Origin: Anaerofilum faecale
GTDB lineage: Bacteria; Bacillota; Clostridia; Oscillospirales; Ruminococcaceae
DNA: 5,304 bases
Reading direction: 5' to 3'
Assembly (NCBI GenBank): GCA_019114265.1
Contig: DXFV01000034.1
Span: 1 to 5,304, forward strand
Positions 1 to 5,304 of the stretch are shown here, piece after piece; the first letter of the stretch is position 1, and every line of letters starts with the position of its first letter. The notes under the pieces are model-generated. The model was given only the letters and a program-made list of their open reading frames with translations, did no database searches and was not told where the DNA came from. The position numbers and the translations under genes were made by a program.

Positions 1-75
1 GAAGAAGAACCGGCCGCCCCGGCACAGGAAACTCCGGCGGCGGAGGAAGAAGCTCCCGCAGCTGCTCCCCGGGCC
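1..75 (+). other. Acidic Glu/Pro/Ala-rich linker of the GH101 protein
   Basis: The first 25 or so residues are almost only Glu, Pro and Ala, with two EEE-type acidic runs (residues 1-3 and 15-17) and no hydrophobic core. This is a disordered spacer of the kind often found just after the signal peptide of large secreted Gram-positive proteins. No signal peptide is visible; it would lie upstream of base 1. Confidence 0.7.
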
Positions 76-3000
76 GTGTACGAGGATGCGGTGAACACCG
101 GCACCTGGACCGGCAACGACAAGGGCACCTTAGCGGTGGAGGACGGCTGGCTGCACATGAAGTCCGCCTCCGGCGACAACGGCGCCAACCAGTTCTATGT
201 GACCAATCCCGACATCAGCTTCGACCAGAGCGAGGGCTATCTGGAGTTCACCCTCAAAGCCAACAGCAGCGGCCCCACCACCCGTTTCGGCGTGTATCTG
301 CGCAGCAACGGTATCAACGACGGCCTGTTCGTGGGCTGTGACAAGCAGGGCTGGTTCTGGCAGACCTACGACGGAGCCGGAAATGCTTGGTATCAGGGCA
401 GCCGCCTGCCCGCCCCCAACGCCGGGGAGGAGATCAAGGTCCGCATCGACTACACCGAGACCGAAGCCACCGTCACCATCAATGGCCAGGATGCCTTCGG
501 CGGCCCGGTGGATCTCACCACCCTGCCCAGCAGCCGCGGCGGTTCGCTCGCCTTCAAGGCTGCCCAGTGGGGGAGCGAATCCACCGATGTCCTCGTCAAG
601 AATATCCACTTTGAAGGCCAGGCCGAGGTGGAGAGCTACACCGTCAGCGGCAGCGTGACCGCCGATGGCCAGCCCGCCGCCGGCGCCACCGTGTCGATCG
701 ACGGCAAGACCGCCGTGACCGGCGCGGACGGCACCTTCTCCATCAGCGACCTGGTGGACGGCACCTACACCGCCACCGCCACGCTGGAGGGCTACGGCAG
801 CCAGAGCCAGCAGGTGACCGTGCAGGGCGGCAATGTGGAGGGCCTGACATTTGCGCTGGCCTCCGCCCCCACCGAGACCATCGCCTCCGACGAGATGACG
901 GTCACCGTATATAAAGATTTCCCCGCCGTCAAGCAGTACGACATGAAGGGCGGCGAGCTGGACGGCAAGACCTTCTACGGCAGTGCCGGCGCCCTGAACA
1001 CCATCCAGATCAACGGCAGCGACATCCAGCTGTCGGCCGAGGATGTGGAGCTGACCCTGGAGGACAGCAAGGCCACCTATGTGCTGCACGTGAAGGACGA
1101 TACCGGCGTGGACGCCTCCATCAAGGTGGTGCTGAGCGTGGAAGGCAACGTGCTGACCATGGAGATCCCCGAGGTCGTCTACAACCAGGAGAACGGCAAG
1201 CAGGATCATCCCGTGCAGACCATCTACTTCCCGGACCACAGCCTGGTGTCTGTGCGCAGCAGCCAGGAGAACGCCACCTTCGCCGGCAGCGAGATGTCGG
1301 ACAACACCCGCAAGACCGGCGATACCTTCCAGAACGTGGACGAGACCCTGGCCAACGGACAGAACGACTACATGTATGCCTTTGTGTCGGCCGACGGCAT
1401 GAGCGCCGCGATGGAGAGCAACTCCGAGCATGACGGCAGCGTTGTGGCCAACACTGTGGCCGGCGGCTCCACCAACACCCGCATCTGGGCCACCGCCTCC
1501 GAAGTGGGCGGCGACAAGGTGATGGGCCTGGGCAGCGCGCTGTTCTACTGGAACCGTGCCCTCGAGTCCAAGGACGAGAGCGACCCCACCGGCATGACCA
1601 ACAAGATGTATGTCACCGAGCCCACCGAGAACCCCCTGGTGAAAGTCATCATCACCGGCGACGAGAACAAGAACGGCACGGTGGACTGGCAGGACGGCGC
1701 CATCGCCTTCCGAGACATCTCGCACGAGCTGCCCCGCAGCGAGGAAGTGCCCGAGGCGGTCGGCATGCGTGTCTGCATGAACTTCAGCGGACAGGCCCCC
1801 AACCCCTTCATGCAGACGCTGGACAACGTCAAGCGCGTCTACCTGAACACCGACGGCCTGGGCCAGGCGGTCCTGCTGAAGGGCTACGCCAATGAGGGCC
1901 ACGACTCCGGCCATCCCGACTACGCCGACATCGGCAAGCGTCTGGGCGGCGCCGAGGATATGAACAAGCTGATGATCGAGGGCGCCAAGCTGGGCGCGAC
2001 CTTCGGCATCCATGTGAACGCCAGCGAGATGTACACCGAGGCCAAGGCCTTCGATGAGCTGCTGGTGCGCCGCAACTCCAGCGGCGGCCTGAGCTACGGC
2101 TGGAACTGGCTGGATCAGGGCATCGGCATCGACAGCAAGTTCGACCTGCTCAGCGGCCGGCGCGAAGCCCGCTTCGACGCGCTGGAAGAGCTGGTGGGCC
2201 AGAACCTGGGCTGGGTGTATGTGGACGTTTGGGGCAACCTGACCAGCACCCTCGAGGACAGCTGGGCCACCCGCCGTCTGACCGATGAGATCACCGACAA
2301 CGGCTGGCGTATGACCACCGAGTGGGGCGCCGGCAACGAGTACGACTCCACCTTCCAGCACTGGGCCACCGACCTGACCTACGGCGGCTACAGCGCCAAG
2401 GGCTACAACAGCTCGATCGCCCGCTTCATCCGCAACCACCAGAAGGACTCCTGGGTAGGCGACTACACCAGCTACGGCGGCAACGCGAACGGTCCTCTGC
2501 TGGGCGGCTACGACATGAAGGACTTCGAGGGCTGGCAGGGCCGCAGCAACTACGACGACTACATCAACAACCTGTTCACCAACAACGTCTCCACCAAGTT
2601 CTTCCAGCACTTCCTGGTCACCGAGTGGGTCAACGGCGAAGCCATCGAGAACCCCTACGGCGACACCTGGGCGCCGGAGAAGCAGATCACTCTGGAGGAC
2701 GAGACCTACGGCAAGGTGGTCGTCACCCGCACCGACGCCGAGAACTACAGCGAGGACGTCATGTCCGATTACCGCGACCGCACCGTCACCCTGAACGACA
2801 AGGTGATCCTGAAGGGCCATGTGAGCCGCTCGGATACGAATGAAAAGGGCGACGAGACCTACCTGATCCCCTGGTACTGGAGCGCCACCGGCGAGGACCT
2901 GGCCGAGGATGAGCAGAAGCTGTACCACTGGAACACCCAGGGCGGCACCACCGAATGGGAACTGCCCAACGGCTGGGAGAACCTGGAGAACGTGGTCGTG

Positions 3001-5304
3001 TACACCCTGACCGACCAGGGCAAGAGCAACGAGACGGTGGTTCCCGTTGTGGACGGCAAGGTCACCCTGACCGCCGAGGCCGAGGTGCCCTATGTGGTGT
3101 ATAAGGGCGAGCAGGGCCAGCTGGACATCGGCGGCTGGCAGGGCAACCACCTGTACGACACCGGCTTCAACACCTACAGCCTGGAGGCCAGCAAGTGGAC
3201 GGTGAACGCCGGCAGCCCGAAGATCGGCAACACCGTCACCACCAACCCGATGATGATCCTCGCCGGCGGCGATTCCGTCAGCCAGACCATCACCGACCTG
3301 GTGCCCGGCCAGAAATACGCGCTGTACATCGGCGTGGACAACCGCAGCGAGGCCAACGCGCACATGACCGTCACCAGTGTGAACGGCAGCACCCTGGCCA
3401 GCAACTACACCGGCCTGTCCTTCGCCAACAACTACGTTTCTTCCGATCCCCACAGCAACAACATCCCCACCGAGCAGGGAGCCGGCAGCCACTTCCAGAA
3501 CATGTATGTGTTCTTCACGGCCGACGCCGAGACTGCCACCCTCACCCTCAGCCGTGACGCCGGCGCAGGCATGACCTACTTCGACAACATGCGCTGCGTG
3601 GAGAACGAGAGCAATCCCTACACCTACGACGAGAACGGCGACGTGGCGCTCTACACCCAGGACTTCGAGAACGTGGTGCAGGGCATGTATCCCTTCGTAG
3701 TCGGCCCCGTGGAGGGCGTCACCGACAACCGCAGCCACCTGTCCGAGCTGCACGCCCCCTACACCCAGAGCGGCTGGGACGTGAAGAAGGGCGACGATGT
3801 GCTGGAAGGCAACTGGTCGCTCAAGACCAACGGCCTCACTCAGTACAACAGCGTGCTGTACCAGACCATCCCGCAGAACTTCCGCTTTGAGCCGGGCTGC
3901 ACCTACAAGGTGAGCTTCGACTATCAGATCGGCTCCGAGGGCACCTATGCCGTAGTCGTGGGCAACGAGAGCAGCTACGACGCCTCCCAGGCCATCCCGC
4001 TGCACTACAAGGCCGATGAGAACGGCGAGTTCGTCACCCAGACCTTCGAGACCACCATCACCGGCGAGGCCAACGGCCAGACCTGGTTCGGCCTGTACTC
4101 CACCAACGTTGCCCCCAACACCCAGGGCACCAGCGGCGCTGCCGCCACCTTCGGCGATTACAGCAACCTGATGATCGACAACGTGCGCATCGAGCGTCTG
4201 GACGACACCGAGACCATCACCAAGGACCAGCTGAATGAGCTGATCGACAGCGCGAAGGACTACACCTTCGAGACCGCCGGCTGCACCGCCGACGAATGGC
4301 AGGACTTTGAGACCGCTCTGGCTTCTGCCAAGGCCGTGGCGGCTGCCGACGACGCCTCCGACAGCGAGATCAAGAACGCCTACCTCACCCTCAAGAGCGC
4401 CAAGGACGCCGTGGATACCAGCACCGGCCTGCCGGCCGACGACGAGCGCGCCGATCTGGACCGCACCCAGATGACCGCCGAGGCGGGCAACCCCGAGCTG
4501 GGCGAGGACGGCAGCAACCTGTTCGACAACGACCCCAACACCATCTACCACACCAACTGGAGCGGCGCGTCCGGCAAGCCCATCGCCACTCCCGAGGACT
4601 TCTGGATCGAAGTCACCCTGAACGCTCCGCAGACGGTCAACGGCCTGCGCTACCTGCCCCGCAGCAGCGGCAGCAACGGCAAGATGACCGCCGGTACCAT
4701 TGAGGTACAGGTGGAAGGCAGCGAGGATTGGATCCCCGTCAAAGCCAAGGGCGGCGAGGGCAACTCCTTCACCTTCAGCACCAGCGGCTGGAGCAAAGCG
4801 AGCTTCGAGCCGGTGGAGAACGTGGTCAAGGTCCGCCTGGTGGCCACTTCCACCATCGGCGATCAGCCCAACAAGTTCTTCTCCGCCGCCGAGATCCGTC
4901 TGACCACCCCGTTCAGCGAGGAGGCGCCTGCCATGGACACCACCGCGCTGGAGACCGCCATCAACCTGGCCAAGACCCTGAACAAAGACCGCTACACCGC
5001 CGACAGCTGGCAGGCTGTGGAGGAGGCTCTGGCCTCCGCCGAGGCTGTGCTGGCCGATGCCAACGCCACCGCCCAGGAGATCGCCTCCGCTGCCCGCACC
5101 CTGAACGCCGCCATCGACGCGCTGGTGATGCCCGTCTACAAGCCGCAGGTTGAAGAGCTGCTGGCCATGTACGAAAGCATGGACGAAGAGGACTTCATCG
5201 GCGACTGGGCTGCTGTGGAAGCTGCCGCCGCCAAGCTGCAGGCGATCCTGGATGACGAGAACGCCACCCAGACCCAGGCCAACGCCGCCATCGAGGAGTT
5301 CCTG
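1..5304 (+). CDS. GH101 endo-alpha-N-acetylgalactosaminidase, multidomain mucin O-glycan hydrolase, partial at both ends
   Basis: Frame 1 is open for all 1,768 codons, so start and stop lie outside the window. Known GH101 enzymes are retaining endo-glycosidases that remove Gal-beta-1,3-GalNAc from Ser/Thr of mucin-type glycoproteins, acting outside the cell. The sequence shows the family signatures: GHDSGHPDY (residues 633-641), WNWLDQG (701-707), YVDVWGN (740-746) and TTEWG (772-776). Asp742 matches the catalytic nucleophile and Glu774 the acid/base. Their 32-residue spacing equals that of the pneumococcal enzyme (Asp764/Glu796, from memory). All core GH101 domains are present, preceded by a concanavalin-like and a carboxypeptidase-regulatory-like domain and followed by jelly rolls, an F5/8-C domain and FIVAR-like helical repeats. 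I count only five cysteines (113, 592, 1199, 1300, 1428). The Glu/Pro/Ala-rich beginning fits the region just after a signal peptide, so little may be missing upstream. Activity on core-1 glycans is inferred from the family; family membership is nearly certain. Confidence 0.96.
76..624 (+). other. Concanavalin/LamG-like beta-sandwich domain of the GH101 protein
   Basis: Residues about 26-208 alternate short beta strands with glycines and aromatics (Trp36, GWLHM, GYLEFTL, GWFWQTYDG, EIKVRIDY, ATVTING, GSLAFKA) and close with the strand VLVKNIHFEG. This pattern is typical of concanavalin-like jelly-roll domains found at the N-terminus of GH101 and other surface glycosidases, where they may bind carbohydrate. 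The domain class rests on pattern recognition only, and I cannot assign a ligand. Confidence 0.65.
631..864 (+). other. Carboxypeptidase-regulatory-like beta domain of the GH101 protein
   Basis: Residues about 211-288 carry the classic pattern of this small transthyretin-like fold: VSGSVTADGQPAAGATVSI (215-233), then TGADGTFSISDLVDGTYT (240-257), then a GY turn (264-265) followed by a closing strand rich in Val and Gly. The family is usually structural or adhesive rather than catalytic. Here it sits between the N-terminal sandwich and the GH101 core, probably as a rigid spacer. Confidence 0.85.
868..1740 (+). other. GH101 N-terminal beta-supersandwich (galactose-mutarotase-like) with EF-hand-like loop
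   Basis: Residues about 290-580 match in position and style the large beta-supersandwich that precedes the barrel in GH101 structures. It is beta-rich with many Asn, Asp and Thr residues and shows no catalytic motif of its own. Near its C-terminal edge a loop (residues 554-565) reads D-x-N-x-N-G-x-V-D-x-x-D, resembling an EF-hand or dockerin calcium loop, followed directly by GAIAFRDI leading into the barrel. Calcium binding is inferred from the spacing of Asp554, Asn556, Asn558, Asp562 and Asp565. Confidence 0.8.
1756..2625 (+). other. GH101 catalytic (beta/alpha)8 domain
   Basis: Residues about 586-875 form the catalytic barrel. Asp635 in GHDSGHPDY lies 107 residues before the nucleophile Asp742, the same spacing as the substrate-binding Asp682 and nucleophile Asp789 of Bifidobacterium EngBF (from memory). 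Trp701 and Trp703 correspond to the paired tryptophans that close over the substrate. Asp742 (bases 2224-2226) is the nucleophile in YVDVWGN, and Glu774 (bases 2320-2322) is the acid/base in TTEWG. Further conserved-looking blocks are FQHWATDLTYGGY (785-797) and FIRNHQKDSW (809-818). No key residue appears lost, so the enzyme should be active. Confidence 0.95.
2653..3108 (+). other. GH101 C-terminal beta-sandwich following the barrel
   Basis: Residues about 885-1036 follow the barrel directly. They contain VILKGHVSR (935-943), TYLIPWYW (953-960), KLYHWN (973-978) and TEWELPNGW (984-992), and end with the strands VTLTAEAEVPYVVYKG (1021-1036). This is the usual all-beta domain packed against the GH101 barrel. 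In solved relatives it also helps shape the active-site cleft. Boundaries are approximate. Confidence 0.75.
3118..3609 (+). other. Galactose-binding-like jelly roll 1
   Basis: Residues about 1040-1203 show jelly-roll features: SVSQTITDLVPGQKYALYIGVDNRS, in which a surface strand is followed by the L-x-P-G-x-x-Y turn common in carbohydrate-binding modules, and a closing strand YFDNMRCVEN (1193-1202). A galactose-binding-like domain is normally found at this place in GH101 proteins. Ligand binding is not demonstrated by the sequence. Confidence 0.7.
3646..4203 (+). other. Galactose-binding-like jelly roll 2
   Basis: Residues about 1216-1401 start with LYTQDFENV (1217-1225). They contain SLYQTI-type and FEPGCTYKVSFDYQIG strands (1296-1311) and close with LMIDNVRIERL (1390-1400). 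The closing DN-x-R strand parallels that of the preceding jelly roll (DNMR versus DNVR), which suggests two related beta-sandwich domains in tandem. It matches the domain that follows the first galactose-binding-like module in pneumococcal GH101. Confidence 0.65.
4216..4416 (+). repeat. FIVAR-like three-helix repeat 1 (protein repeat)
   Basis: Residues about 1406-1472 are helical and Ala/Asp/Glu/Lys-rich. They follow the FIVAR plan: a first helix (QLNELIDSAKDY), a TADEW turn (Trp1433), a second helix ALASAKAV (1439-1446), an acidic turn with a DAS motif and a third helix ending LKSAKDAV. Such repeats occur in Gram-positive surface proteins, where they act as stalks or, in some cases, matrix-binding units. 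A cysteine (1428) sits in the turn. Confidence 0.8.
4450..4911 (+). other. F5/8 type C (CBM32-like) discoidin domain
   Basis: Residues about 1484-1637 match the F5/8-C/CBM32 plan: MTAEAGN near the start, NLFDNDPNTIYHTNWSG (1506-1522) as the 'D-D-x-x-T-x-W-H-T-x-W' type motif with Tyr in place of the usual first Trp, FWIEVTLNAPQTVNGLRYLPR (split across 1574-1614 of the module's early strands), and a closing KFFSAAEIRL (1625-1634). CBM32 members often bind galactose or GalNAc, which would suit a mucinase, but the binding residues cannot be judged here. It lies between two helical repeats. Confidence 0.85.
4936..5130 (+). repeat. FIVAR-like three-helix repeat 2 (protein repeat)
   Basis: Residues about 1646-1710 are the clearest FIVAR match: ALETAINLAKTLNKDRYTADSW (first helix and YT-x-x-SW turn, Trp1670), EEALASAEAVLADANAT (second helix) and a third helix ending LNAAIDALV. 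It shares the ALASA-x-AV core (1676-1683) with repeat 1 at about 1439-1446. It probably spaces the enzyme from the cell surface. Confidence 0.85.
5137..5304 (+). repeat. FIVAR-like three-helix repeat 3, cut by the window edge
   Basis: Residues 1713-1768 repeat the helical plan with YKPQVEELLAMYESM, an FIGDW turn (Trp1736 in the place of the other repeats' Trp), AKLQAILDDENAT and the beginning of a third helix. The window ends inside it, so more repeats, then a cell-wall anchor or membrane segment, may follow. None of that is visible. Confidence 0.75.

Noticed and set aside
1..75. Possible gene start or signal peptide near the left edge
   Set aside because: The frame is open to base 1 and the first residues are acidic linker without a Met or hydrophobic segment, so the real start is upstream of the window.
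2322..2843. Plus-strand frame 3 open frame of 173 codons
   Set aside because: It lies inside the catalytic-domain coding region. Its product is Arg/Gln/His/Leu-rich, as expected of an out-of-frame reading of GC-rich DNA, and no ribosome binding site is evident.
130..4551. Minus-strand open frame of 1,473 codons
   Set aside because: It is the exact in-register antisense of the GH101 gene. Its product is a low-complexity Gly/Ala/Val/Leu/His-rich string without recognisable domains, while the plus strand carries unmistakable GH101 motifs. It exists only because TTA, CTA and TCA codons are nearly absent from the sense gene.
4700..5153. Short overlapping plus-strand open frames in the F5/8-C and FIVAR region
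   Set aside because: The products are Arg/Ser/Pro-rich or Arg/Gln/His-rich out-of-frame readings of the GH101 gene and match no family I recognise.
1..5304. Promoters, terminators, RNA genes, mobile elements, CRISPR arrays or a second gene
   Set aside because: The whole window is coding in one frame. I saw no inverted repeats at insertion boundaries, no spaced direct DNA repeats and no intergenic stretch that could hold these elements.

Overview
The window is one uninterrupted plus-strand reading frame (frame 1, 1,768 codons, no stop) that is open at both ends. It encodes the middle and most of the C-terminal part of a very large, probably secreted or cell-surface, multidomain glycoside hydrolase of family GH101 (endo-alpha-N-acetylgalactosaminidase, EC 3.2.1.97). 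Known enzymes of this family release the core-1 disaccharide Gal-beta-1,3-GalNAc from serine or threonine of mucin-type O-glycoproteins. The signal peptide, true start, promoter, C-terminal anchor and terminator all lie outside the window.

Layout, with residues numbered from base 1: acidic Glu/Pro/Ala-rich linker (about 1-25); concanavalin-like beta-sandwich (about 26-208); small carboxypeptidase-regulatory-like beta domain (about 211-288); GH101 N-terminal beta-supersandwich (about 290-580) ending in an EF-hand-like loop; GH101 catalytic barrel (about 586-875) with the expected active-site residues (Asp635, Trp701, Trp703, Asp742, Glu774); GH101 C-terminal beta-sandwich (about 885-1036); two galactose-binding-like jelly rolls (about 1040-1203 and 1216-1401); a helical FIVAR-like repeat (about 1406-1472); an F5/8-type-C/CBM32-like domain (about 1484-1637); and two more FIVAR-like repeats (about 1646-1710 and 1713 to the edge). 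The catalytic core would cleave the glycan. The flanking beta domains probably bind carbohydrate or position the enzyme on mucin. The helical repeats probably act as spacers toward the cell wall.

The DNA is GC-rich with strong G/C preference at third codon positions. FIVAR-like modules and the acidic Pro/Ala linker suggest a Gram-positive, host-associated (gut-type) bacterium. A high-GC Bacillota of the Oscillospirales kind is my best guess, with an actinobacterium such as Bifidobacterium as the alternative. This taxonomy is inference from style, not from a marker gene.

I see no RNA gene, mobile element, CRISPR array or second gene. The very long minus-strand open frame is a codon-bias shadow of the GH101 gene. 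I did not find a convincing previously undescribed system. The points worth a second look are the modular architecture and the codon avoidance behind the antisense frame.
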